The notes under the pieces are model-generated. The model was not told the DNA's origin and ran no database searches. It worked only from the letters and a program-made list of their open reading frames with translations. 27,419 nt of DNA from Gemmatimonadota bacterium (GTDB lineage Bacteria > Latescibacterota > UBA2968 > UBA8231): the NCBI GenBank assembly GCA_028875335.1, contig JAPPEF010000085.1:1-27419 (forward strand), given 5' to 3'. Of this stretch, positions 15,453 through 24,300 are shown one piece after another; the first letter of the stretch is position 1; every line of letters starts with the position of its first letter. Position numbers and translations under genes: made by a program.

Positions 15453-16415
15453 ATGACGGTCAGAATCGGCTTTGTCGGCACGGGCGGCATCGCCAACCAC
15501 CACCTACGCACCCTCGCCCAGCTCGACGAGGCCGAGCTTGTTGCCTTTTGCGACGTAGTCGAAGAAAAGGCGCTCGCCGCAGCCAGCGAGTACGGTGGCA
15601 GGGCCTACAGCCACTACGAGGCCCTGTACGACAGCGAGTCCCTAGACGCGGTCTATATCTGCCTACCGCCTTTTGCCCATGCGCAACCCGAGCTAGCGGC
15701 CATTGAGCGCGGCTTGCCCATTTTTGTGGAAAAACCCGTGGCGACTTCCCTAGAACAAGCCCGCGCCGTTGAAGCGGCCCTCCGCGGCCAAAACCTAATC
15801 AGCGCCGTGGGCTATCACTGGCGCTACATGGATACGACCGACAAGGCAATTGAGCTCCTCGGCGACGAGCCAGTGGGGTTTGCCCTCGGCGCATGGACCG
15901 GCGGCATGCCCGGGGTGTCTTGGTGGCGGGTGTTGGCCGAAAGCGGCGGCCAGATCGTCGAACAAACCACGCACATTTTCGACTTGGCTTGCTACCTACT
16001 CGGCGAGGTGGAGAGCGTCCACGCCATGGCGCGCACCGGCCTGATGGAAGACGTCCCCAACTACGATGTCCACGATGCCTCTGTCACCAATCTCCGCTTC
16101 CAAAGCGGCGCAGTGGCCAGCATTACCTCGGCTTGTATGCTCTCCGCGGGCGGGCACGTGGGCTTGGATCTCTACCAGAAAGACCAAGTCCTGCGCATCG
16201 CATCCGGCGCGCTCACCATCGACCGCCCCAGCGGCCAAGAAATCGTCGAGCAGGGCAACAATCCAACCCAAGCCGAGGATCGCGCCTTTCTCCAAGCCGT
16301 GCAAACCGGCGATGCTACGGGCATCCGCTGCGACTACGCAGAGGCGGTCAAAACCTTAGCCGTGACCCTCGCGGCCACCCAATCCGCCATAGAAGGGCGC
16401 GTCCTCTCGCTTTAA
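15453..16415 (+). CDS. Gfo/Idh/MocA family oxidoreductase
   Basis: A 320-residue NAD(P)-dependent oxidoreductase of the sugar/inositol dehydrogenase superfamily. The Rossmann motif is IGFVGTGGIANHH (5-17), with Asp34 (FCDVV) favouring NAD. The catalytic-lysine motif is canonical: FVEKPVATS with Lys94. The YHWRY motif (122-126) and QTTHIFDLACYLLGE, with His175 and Asp178, complete the substrate pocket. The substrate is not identifiable. AAAAGGAGG lies 5-6 nt before the ATG, and a near-consensus promoter (15382-15410) drives it. The downstream gene converges with one nucleotide between the stop codons, so this is a single-gene unit. Unlike the Gfo/Idh/MocA protein at 6082-7185, this paralogue has the full catalytic set. 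Confidence 0.92.
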   Translation: MTVRIGFVGTGGIANHHLRTLAQLDEAELVAFCDVVEEKALAAASEYGGRAYSHYEALYDSESLDAVYICLPPFAHAQPELAAIERGLPIFVEKPVATSLEQARAVEAALRGQNLISAVGYHWRYMDTTDKAIELLGDEPVGFALGAWTGGMPGVSWWRVLAESGGQIVEQTTHIFDLACYLLGEVESVHAMARTGLMEDVPNYDVHDASVTNLRFQSGAVASITSACMLSAGGHVGLDLYQKDQVLRIASGALTIDRPSGQEIVEQGNNPTQAEDRAFLQAVQTGDATGIRCDYAEAVKTLAVTLAATQSAIEGRVLSL

Positions 16416-16416
16416 G

Positions 16417-16968
16417 CTACTCGTCTTCGATCAGATCAAAGTCGTGGATATCCTCGCCGGCTTTGGCCGAGAGGATGTCCAGCGCGGCGCAGGCCCCGTC
16501 GCCGGCAGAGATAATGGCTTGGATCTTCTTCAGGCGGGTGCTCCAGCCAAGGACGTATAGCCCTTCGAGCGAGGTGCGGCCATTGCGATCGGCCGCCAAC
16601 CCATCGGCTTCTTTGGCCACGCCCAAGCTTTCGGCCAGCGGGTTGCTCGGCCCGGTAACCAAGATCAGATATTGAGACTGGTGGCTTTGGCCATCAGCGG
16701 TTTCGACGACAAACCCCCCCTCGCCCTTTTCAACGCTGCTGACTTCGACGTCCTGAATCTCCCCACCAAAGCCGCGCACCTGCTCGCGGCCGATCTGCTG
16801 GAACTCAGGTCCGGCGATCTTGGGGATGCCCAAATAATTGTACAGCATGGCCTTGTGCATGAGGGTCTTGTCTTGGCCGAAGACAGTGACGCTCATGTCG
16901 TTTTTGGCGAGAAAGAGCGCGGCGCTCAATCCACCCGGCCCATCTCCAACGACGATAACATCCGGCAT
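16417..16968 (-). CDS. Short thioredoxin-reductase-like FAD protein without NADPH domain
   Basis: A 183-residue protein. It opens with a dinucleotide-binding fold (VIVVGDGPGGLSAALFLAKN, GxGxxG at 8-13) and closes with TSLEGLYVLGWSTRLKKIQA followed by ISAGDGACAALDIL. That ending corresponds to the end of the thioredoxin-reductase FAD domain (TSxPGVFAAGD...GxGAxAA). The central NADPH-binding domain and the redox-active CxxC are both missing, and the length is about 60% of a normal reductase. The terminal AGD has become LGW in the first of its usual places. The protein is intact, without frameshift, and has AAAGGAG 7 nt before the ATG, so it looks like a natural compact FAD protein rather than a pseudogene. 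Its electron partner and function are unknown. It converges with the Gfo/Idh/MocA gene with a 1-nt gap. Confidence 0.82.
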   Translation of the reverse strand: MPDVIVVGDGPGGLSAALFLAKNDMSVTVFGQDKTLMHKAMLYNYLGIPKIAGPEFQQIGREQVRGFGGEIQDVEVSSVEKGEGGFVVETADGQSHQSQYLILVTGPSNPLAESLGVAKEADGLAADRNGRTSLEGLYVLGWSTRLKKIQAIISAGDGACAALDILSAKAGEDIHDFDLIEDE

Positions 16969-17149
16969 TTTCAGGCTCCTTTGGCTATTCAGTTAGAGGG
17001 CGCAAATAAGGCCGCTGGCCTACGCGATGTCAACCTTACCACGCGAGTACTATGCCTTGAACGGGCACGGATATTGCTCTTCTAACCTCAGGCACATTGA
17101 CACCGCTCCACGTCATCCTGTACCTTCCAACTCAAGGAGACCGCCTGCT

Positions 17150-17413
17150 ATGACCAATTCCCCTTTAACCCCCGAAGAGCGTCTAGCCAAGCTCGAAGGC
17201 GTGTACAATCACCTCGCTACCAAGACCGATATGGCCGAACTCAAAGCCGAGTTCAAAACCGATATCGCCGAACTCAAAGCCGAGTTGAGCAAGGAATTCA
17301 CGAGTCAGATTAAGGAAGTTAGAAAGGGCTTGAACCAATTACAGGGGGGGATCGCCGTGTTGGGCGTTGTGGTGATTTTGCTACAATTGTGGACCAAACT
17401 AACCAGCGGCTAA
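17150..17413 (+). CDS. Small coiled-coil protein with C-terminal membrane anchor
   Basis: An 87-residue protein. A long charged helix contains two copies of an AELKAE motif separated by FKTDI (AELKAEFKTDIAELKAEL) in a heptad-like pattern. It ends in a single hydrophobic segment, GGIAVLGVVVILLQLWTKL (about 65-83). The arrangement resembles short DUF1640-like coiled-coil tail-anchored proteins, though I would not assign the family firmly. I chose the ATG at 17150, preceded by AAGGAG at a 10-nt spacing. The open frame back to 17027 would place basic, proline-rich residues before it. A TTGACA at 17097-17102 may be a -35 box, but the -10 (TACCTT) is poor. It lies 72 nt upstream of, and co-directional with, the LRR lipoprotein gene. 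Confidence 0.7.
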   Translation: MTNSPLTPEERLAKLEGVYNHLATKTDMAELKAEFKTDIAELKAELSKEFTSQIKEVRKGLNQLQGGIAVLGVVVILLQLWTKLTSG

Positions 17414-17485
17414 CCAGCCGACCGCCTATTAAAACGGCATAAAAAGGGAGGGGCATGTTGATACTGGCCGCGAAAGGATCGTATC

Positions 17486-20400
17486 ATGCCCAAATGGTTG
17501 AACAAAGCAGCAGCCCTGATTGTGTGCGGTGCTTTGGCCCTTGTCGCTTGTGGCCGCGATTCTCCGGTAGTTAGCACTGGCAGAGCAGGGAAAGGTGGGG
17601 TTGCCATCCCCGATGCCAAACTGCACGCGGCCATTGCAAGTGCGCTCGGCAAGGAAAGCAACGCCCTAATCACCGCCGATGAGATGGCGACCTTGACGCG
17701 CTTTGACGCCCCTAACTCAGGCATTCGCGATCTGACTGGGCTCGAATTTGCAACCAGCCTGACGCGATTACATCTCGGTATAGACAAGGTGGAAGGCAAG
17801 TATGTGAACAGCAACGATATATCCGACCTGACGCCGCTGGCCGGACTGACCAACCTAACACGGCTAACTCTTACTAACACCGGTGTCTCGAATTTGACGC
17901 CGCTGGCCGGACTGACCAACCTGACACGGCTATCTCTTGGCCGCAACTCCATTGCGGATTTGACGCCGTTGGTCGGCCTGACCAACCTGACATGGCTATC
18001 TCTTAGCGAAAACAGCGTCTCGGATCTGATACCCCTAGCCGGACTGACCAACCTGACATGGCTGCACCTTCCTAACAACAGCATCTCCGATTTGACGCCG
18101 CTCGCCGGACTGACCAGCCTGATGGGGCTGCGGCTTGAGAACAACAGCATCTCGGATATCACGTCCCTCGCTGGCCTGACCAACCTGACATGGCTATCTC
18201 TTAGCGAAAACAGCGTCTCGGATCTGATACCCCTAGCCGGACTGACCAACCTGACCGAACTGCGGCTTGAAAACAACAACATCTCGGATCTCGCGCCCCT
18301 CGCTGGACTGACCAACTTGATAAGGCTGTATCTTAACGCAAACTCCATTTCGGATCTCATGCCCCTCACCGGGCTGACCAACTTGGCAACGCTGTGGCTT
18401 GGTGACAACGCAATCTCGGATTTGGCACCCCTAGCCGAGCTGACCAACCTGGCTGAACTGCGGCTTGAGAACAACAACATCTCGAATCTCGCGCCATTGG
18501 TGGAAAATACGGGATTGGGCATTGGAAATTGGATTGATGTGCGGGGCAACCCGCTGAGCGACACATCGACCAACACGCACATTCCGGCCCTTCAAGCCAG
18601 AGGAGTGATTAGCGATGACGATGGAGAAGAGACGCCAGTTGCCATCCCCGATGCCAAGCTACACGCGGCCATTGCAAACGAACTCGGCAAGGCAAGCAAC
18701 GCTCCAATCACCGCCAGTGAGATGGCGACTTTGAGTCACCTTTTCGCACTCGACTCAGATATTCTCGAATTGACTGGGCTTGAGTATGCGATCAACCTGA
18801 CAACGCTACAGCTTTATAACAACGGCGTCTCGGATTTGACGCCGCTGGCCGGGCTGACCAACCTGATAAGGCTACATCTTCGCCGCAACTCCATTGCAGA
18901 TCTGACGCCCCTCGCCGGCCTGACCAACCTGACAACGCTTTACCTTTATAACAACCGCGTCTCGGATCTGACGCCCCTTGCCGGATTGACCAACCTGACC
19001 AACCTGGAGCTTAGCTTCAACGCAGTCTCGGATCTGACGCCCCTCGCTGGATTGACCAACCTGACCAACCTAGAGATTGAGGACAACGCAATCACGGACC
19101 TCACGCCTCTCGCCGGATTGACTAACCTGACCAACCTGGAGCTTAGCTTCAACACAGTCTCGGATCTGACGCCCCTTGCCGGATTGACCAACCTGACCAA
19201 CCTGGAGATTGAGGACAACGCAATCACGGACCTCACGCCTCTCGCCGGATTGACCAACCTGATAACGCTGGAGCTTGGCAACAACGAGATCTCTGAGTTG
19301 CCCGTCGGCGTGTTCGCCGGCTTCGCTAACCTCAAAACGCTCAATTTGGCCCACAACCCAGGAGTTCCGTTCGCGTTCACGCTCGAACTTAAACGCACGG
19401 ACGCGGCGAACCGGTTGGCACCAAGCCCCGCTGACGTTGCCGTCCAACTAGCAGAGGGAGCACCGTTTGAGATCACCGTAGCATTGTCGGTACACAACGG
19501 CTCGGCGTCTGTTGCTTCGCTCACGATCGGTGCTGGCGATACCGCAAGTGTCCCTGCACACGTTACGGCGATCAACAGCTCATCAACTGCGACTCATGTT
19601 GTTTTGGACCATGCTCCCCAGATTCCAAGCGGGTTCACAGGCATTGAAGTTCGCACCGGCAGCCCGCTGGTTTTGTTCGCCGAATCCGACGATCACTTTC
19701 CGGTTGCCGAAGGAGAAATTCCACCTCATATCCTGCAAGTAGGTGGTCCAAAGCCAACATTGGACGTGACGGAGTACTTTTCGGATGCCGATGGCGATGA
19801 ACTGGTGTATTCAGTCACGTCGAATGACGATCATTTGGTTGGCACCCGAGGAAACGCGGGCCTACTAACCTTGATCCCTCGCGCGGAAGGTTATACTTCG
19901 GTTGTCGTTACCGCGACCGATTCTAATGGATGGAGCGCGTCGCAAGACCTCGCCGTCACAGTACTGCCAACTCCGGATCCCCGTTCGTTCGACATCGACC
20001 TCGTATTCGTCGGACCCGCCACGGCAGATACCCGTTCAGCGGCCCTTCAGGCGGCCAAGCGCTGGACCGAAGTCATTACGGGCGACCTGCCGGATGTTCC
20101 CGTACCCGACAACTCCGTCCTATGCATGCCGGTAGAGCATCGTTTTTTGGGGACTATAGATGACTTGGTGGTCTTCGTGGCAGTCGAGTCCCTCACGGGA
20201 GCTTCGGGCCATGGAGGTTTGTGCAACTGGCGCGCTGATTCCTCCTTGCCTTATATGGGGTATAGTGTACTGGATACGGAATTGGTGGCTCGGGGTAGAG
20301 AGTATGTAGCGGGGGTGACCCTTCACGAGATAGGGCATGCTTTAGGATTCGGGCCGTTATGGCATGATTTCGGCTTTCTACAGGATAGTGGCGGAGCCGA

Positions 20401-20740
20401 TCCGCACTTCAACGGCCCACTGGCCCTAGAGGCGTTCGACGCGGCCGGAGGCACGAATTACACGGCAGGGGCCAAGGTGCCTGTCTCCGCTGACGAAGGC
20501 CACTGGAGATTTGGGGGCGAAATCATGGGTGCCGGTGGTTCTGCTCTTAGCGCCATCACGGTCCAGTCTCTGGCCGATCTCGGCTATGTCGTCGATGTCG
20601 GCCAAGCCGATCCGTTCCAGTTGCCAAGCTCCGCCAAGTCCGTCGCGGACCAGGGCCTCGATCTCCGCGACGATATTCTCCAAGGGCCGATACGCGTGGC
20701 TGACGAAGATGGGCACATCGTCCGCGTGATACACCCATGA
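17486..20740 (+). CDS. Surface lipoprotein: two leucine-rich-repeat modules plus HExxH (leishmanolysin-like) metallopeptidase domain
   Basis: A 1084-residue predicted lipoprotein. The signal peptide ends in the lipobox LVAC (Cys22). Two modules follow, each starting with an IPDAKLHAAIA...LGK cap: residues about 38-370 and 385-620. They hold roughly ten and eight 22-residue LRRs of the internalin/SDS22-like type (SDLTPLAGLTNLTxLxLxxN). Next come an Ig/cadherin-like stretch (about 755-826, YFSDADGDELVYSV) and a C-terminal peptidase domain. That domain has LHEIGHALGFG (His947, Glu948, His951), a downstream His1006 (GHWRFGGEIMG) and Met1014 as a candidate Met-turn. HExxHxxGF-type site, distant third His and Met-turn fit M8/leishmanolysin-like metzincins. 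LRRs probably bind a partner and the peptidase acts at the cell surface. GAAAGGA lies 7 nt before the ATG. The LRR DNA shows recent internal duplications. Confidence 0.87.
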   Translation: MPKWLNKAAALIVCGALALVACGRDSPVVSTGRAGKGGVAIPDAKLHAAIASALGKESNALITADEMATLTRFDAPNSGIRDLTGLEFATSLTRLHLGIDKVEGKYVNSNDISDLTPLAGLTNLTRLTLTNTGVSNLTPLAGLTNLTRLSLGRNSIADLTPLVGLTNLTWLSLSENSVSDLIPLAGLTNLTWLHLPNNSISDLTPLAGLTSLMGLRLENNSISDITSLAGLTNLTWLSLSENSVSDLIPLAGLTNLTELRLENNNISDLAPLAGLTNLIRLYLNANSISDLMPLTGLTNLATLWLGDNAISDLAPLAELTNLAELRLENNNISNLAPLVENTGLGIGNWIDVRGNPLSDTSTNTHIPALQARGVISDDDGEETPVAIPDAKLHAAIANELGKASNAPITASEMATLSHLFALDSDILELTGLEYAINLTTLQLYNNGVSDLTPLAGLTNLIRLHLRRNSIADLTPLAGLTNLTTLYLYNNRVSDLTPLAGLTNLTNLELSFNAVSDLTPLAGLTNLTNLEIEDNAITDLTPLAGLTNLTNLELSFNTVSDLTPLAGLTNLTNLEIEDNAITDLTPLAGLTNLITLELGNNEISELPVGVFAGFANLKTLNLAHNPGVPFAFTLELKRTDAANRLAPSPADVAVQLAEGAPFEITVALSVHNGSASVASLTIGAGDTASVPAHVTAINSSSTATHVVLDHAPQIPSGFTGIEVRTGSPLVLFAESDDHFPVAEGEIPPHILQVGGPKPTLDVTEYFSDADGDELVYSVTSNDDHLVGTRGNAGLLTLIPRAEGYTSVVVTATDSNGWSASQDLAVTVLPTPDPRSFDIDLVFVGPATADTRSAALQAAKRWTEVITGDLPDVPVPDNSVLCMPVEHRFLGTIDDLVVFVAVESLTGASGHGGLCNWRADSSLPYMGYSVLDTELVARGREYVAGVTLHEIGHALGFGPLWHDFGFLQDSGGADPHFNGPLALEAFDAAGGTNYTAGAKVPVSADEGHWRFGGEIMGAGGSALSAITVQSLADLGYVVDVGQADPFQLPSSAKSVADQGLDLRDDILQGPIRVADEDGHIVRVIHP
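17975..18255 (+). repeat. Exact 83-bp repeat pair within the LRR coding region
   Basis: Bases 17975-18057 and 18173-18255 are identical over 83 bp. The offset is 198 bp, which is exactly three 22-residue LRR units. Neighbouring LRR units share the amino-acid consensus but differ at many third positions, so exact identity points to a recent duplication or gene conversion. Confidence 0.85.
18998..19261 (+). repeat. Tandem 132-bp duplication (two LRR units) in the second LRR module
   Basis: Bases 18998-19129 and 19130-19261 are adjacent 132-bp copies with five mismatches by my alignment. Each encodes two LRR units, one reading NLELSFN and the next NLEIEDN. This is an in-frame tandem duplication that changes the repeat number without breaking the protein. 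Confidence 0.85.
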
Positions 20741-21367
20741 AAATCAATAGCAGTTCGAAACACGTCATTCCCCTACGCATATAATACAACCGTAATAAAA
20801 TTCTCATACGCATATTTTTATAGGGTAAAAATATGCGTGTCAAACTTTCGCAGATGCCCCGCCTAAAGGTATTGGTGCGAGCACTAAACCGCACTCCAGT
20901 CCCAATCGACGCTCTATTCTCGGCAACCGCCTTGACAACACCTTTGCTTTTTCACTACCCTTTTCGGCGTAGTACCACAACGGAGTTCCCGCTCGTCGAG
21001 GGATAACCGGGAAGATATAACCAACACCTAATACGACGTTGTCGCCGGCAGCTCCTACTGCTGTGGCTACATTTCCCTTCCAGTTCTAAGACTTCCCATC
21101 AATACACCGTAAGTTTTTTAAAACAAATACTTACTCTCCCCTATTTCCTCCTTCATTAGGCCGCGATCTCTCGGATTTCGCCAAGGGACCGCCACTCACC
21201 TTCGCACTCCACTCGCTGTCGGGCGCTAGCGGTCTGTACGGCTCTATTTTCGCAGCCGCGTATGCCTTGGCTCCCTCTGTGTGCCGAGGACCGACAAGAC
21301 CGTCCCTCCGTTAAAATTTCCACTTTCACAAGCAGGAATACTTTCCTGTGGAAAAGGAGGTTGAGTA
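20741..21367. other. 627-bp stretch without a recognisable gene
   Basis: The stretch lies between the LRR lipoprotein and the Calx-beta protein. I find no tRNA-like cloverleaf and no plausible coding frame with a start and ribosome-binding site. The left part is AT-rich and holds the 13-bp inverted repeat at 20808-20838. A minus-strand frame at 20840-21085 is open for 81 codons but has no ATG. The last bases hold a strong AAAGGAGG site (about 21353-21360) for the next gene. The promoter of that gene should be here, but I see no convincing -35/-10 pair. Confidence 0.6.
20808..20838. repeat. Perfect 13-bp inverted repeat, operator or bidirectional terminator candidate
   Basis: ACGCATATTTTTA (20808-20820) and TAAAAATATGCGT (20826-20838) are exact reverse complements around a TAGGG loop. 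A third copy of the half-site ACGCATAT lies at 20775-20782, overlapping a TATAAT at 20780-20785. The stem is AT-rich and lacks a following T-tract, so it is not a standard terminator for the lipoprotein gene ending at 20740. A protein-binding site is equally likely. Confidence 0.6.
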
Positions 21368-24300
21368 ATGATTCGCACGCAGTTGTTGCTGTGGCTAGTG
21401 GCGCTGGGGTGGGCTAGTGAAGTAGGAGCGGACATTAAGCTAACGCTGAAGCACGGCTACTCCCCCCAAGACACTGTCTTCGTCCGCGAGGATGCCGGTG
21501 AGACCGAGATCGAGGTAACAGCCCGAAATTACGCTGACGATCAGATCGAGACCGTCGAAAAGGATATCTATGTGACCTTGGAGATCGAAAGCCCAGAGAG
21601 TTGTGATTTTAGACTCAACAGTCGCTACCGCCTAACGCTGCCCACGCTCATTATTCCAGCGGGCAAGAGCGCAGCGACTGGGACGATCACCTTCATTCCC
21701 ATTGACGATGATCGCAAAGGAAATGATGCACACGACGAAGGCGAAGGTGCCTGCGACGACCCTACTAAGAATGACCCAAGCGACGGAGACGACCTCGTTC
21801 TCCAAATCACGGGCAATGCCGGTGTTCACACAGTCGCCCCCGGGCCGCTTCTGCGCTTGATCGACGACGACAAGGCAAGCACCAATATCGCCCTCTCGGT
21901 TTCTAAGTCCGCGCTCAGCAAGGAGGCGGATGCGACCCATATCGTCGTAAGAGCAGAATTAAACGGAAGGGTGCTAACCATGCCCCTGACTTTTAACTTG
22001 GGCATTCAGGCCGCACCCGATCACGCGGTGCGCGATGTGGATTACACGGCGACGAACTTGGGCCGTATAACAATTCCAAAGAACAAGGCGTCGGGCCAGA
22101 CGACGATTACCATCACTCCCAAGAACAAAGGGACTGGCATCATCCGGCTAGTGGGCAAGCGCGATCCCAACGCCACGTTAGATGCCGAGGTTCCTCTAAA
22201 TGTTATCGACTTGGACGGTAAGTCCGCTACGAACCAACGCGGCGACCGCATAACCATTGGCCACCGCCAAATCGAGCTAAAGGATCCTCCGGCTGCGGCT
22301 ATTAAAGGACTGACGGCGAGCCCTAACGCGATACGCGAGGATCAGGGGCCGACAGACATCGCGCTGACGGTTGAGTTGCAGGACACCCTAGCGGCAGATG
22401 CCAAGGTGCTGTTTACTATGGCGGCTCATGTTGACGACATTAGCGACAACGATGCCCTCAACGCATTTCTCTCAGATGCGGAGCCGGCGGTGCGCGATGC
22501 ACATTACACCGCGACCATAGGCAGTCTCACTATTCAGCAGGGCGAGACCGTGGGGACGACGGCGCTTACCCTGACCCCCATCGACAACGAGCGGGTGAAT
22601 GCGGCGCGGGCTTTCAAGCTGACGGCTAAGGTCGGAACCGCGCTTATGAACGCGGCGATCAAGATCACCGACGACGAGACCACGAGCGAGCACATAACGC
22701 TGGAGGTGAGTCATAATGAACTGAGGGAGGACGCAGGCGAAACGGAAATTGCAGTGACCGCAACTTTAGACGGCAAGGTATTGGCCAAGGACGTGACCGT
22801 AGTCTTGGCCCTCGATACGAGTGATGCTGCTACGGCGACGCACGATATCGACTACATATCGCTCCTTCGTTCGGTGACGATTCCGGCCGGCCAAGCGCAG
22901 GGATCGCAGACCATCTCCATCACCCCAAAAGACGACGGGATAGAGGACGCAGACGAGAAGATCATCCTAAAGGCGATGAAAAATCCCAAAAACGACGAGA
23001 AGAAGGAAATCGCGGTCGGCACCGCGACGATCGCGCTGAAAGACACGGGTGCGTGGGCGGCTGTAAGTCCGACAGGCGACACAACCCCGGCCTTCGTCGA
23101 AAACCAGTCGGACATCTCGGTCGCGGTTGGCAAGGCGATGCGACCACTCGAACTGCCGCCAGCTACCGGCGATGGCGACCTGACGTACAGCGTCTCAAGC
23201 ACTCTGCCCGCCGGCCTGTCGTTTGACCGAGTCACGCGGACGATTGACGGCACGCCGACCTCGGTCGGAACGGCCACCATCATCTACACGGTGATTGACG
23301 GCGACGAAGCCAAGCCTGAAAGCGAGGCCATGACCTTCAAAATCGCGGTCGTTGAGGCACCGCCGCCCGTGGTTGCAGTCGCTAGCGTGACATCAACGCA
23401 TTCGTCGCTGCGCGAGGATGGAAAGACGACGGAAATCACCCTGACCGCGACCTTGGCTGCGGCCGCTCCCGCTGCCGAGACCATCTACTTCACCATTGCC
23501 GCGCCCACCCAAGGCACAGCGGCCGTGCGCGATGCGGATTACTCCGCAGTACTGGAGGGGTCGGTGCCCATTGCGGCCGGCGCGACCCAAGCGACGACGA
23601 CGCTGCGCCTTACCCCCTTCGACAACGACGAGGTAGATGGCGATACGTTCCTAGGGGTGCAGGCCACCGCATCCGGTGGCTCAGCCCAGACGGATATAAA
23701 GATCGACGACGACGAAACGGCGAGTACGTCCATCGCGCTGTCGGTGAATCCACACACGGTACAGGAGGGGGCCGGGCAGACCGAGATTACCATAACGGCG
23801 ACCCTGGACGGCAAGGCGCTGCCCCAAGACGCGGCCGTGAAGCTCTCCATCGACGCTGCTTCGTCCGCCCAGCGCGATCTGGATTACTCTGCGCTGTTCG
23901 ATCCGCTGCTCGTGATTCCGGCCGACTCGATAGCCGGTGCGGTATCCCTCTTCATCAATCCAATCGCCGACGACGAGGACGAGGGCAACGAGACGATCGC
24001 GCTCAACAGTGCGATTGAAGGCTTGGCTGGCGGCTCGGCAACCATCACCCTGACCGACGCAGAGATACCGTCCCTAGCCTCCGCCAAGGGCGTCAGTCCG
24101 CCGCTGACGTTTGAATCGCATAACTATCCGAATCCGTTCAATCCAACGACGACGATCAAATATGCGCTACCGACCGCGATGGATGTGGAATTGACCGTCT
24201 ATAATGCCGTTGGCCAAGCGGTTCGCACCCTCGTCGCCGAGTACCAGAGCACCGGGCACTACGGGGTGGAGTGGGACGCGACCGACGACAGCGGGCACAG

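Noticed and set aside
15893..16675. Plus-strand 260-codon frame overlapping two genes
   Set aside because: Arg/Pro/His-rich shadow of the Gfo/Idh/MocA gene in another frame, running into the convergent FAD gene.
17027..17149. N-terminal extension of the small coiled-coil protein
   Set aside because: No ribosome-binding site at 17027; AAGGAG precedes the ATG at 17150.
17207..17294. Short near-repeat GCCGAACTCAAAGCCGAG, considered as a possible CRISPR or recombination site
   Set aside because: Two copies only, 33 bp apart and in frame; it encodes the AELKAE heptads of the coiled coil.
17410..18582. Long minus-strand frame of 390 codons with a repeating RLVSPARGVRSE pattern
   Set aside because: It is the antisense of the LRR coding repeats. 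The periodicity comes from the plus-strand gene, and there is no ribosome-binding site or known family. The similar 18946-19575 minus frame is rejected for the same reason.
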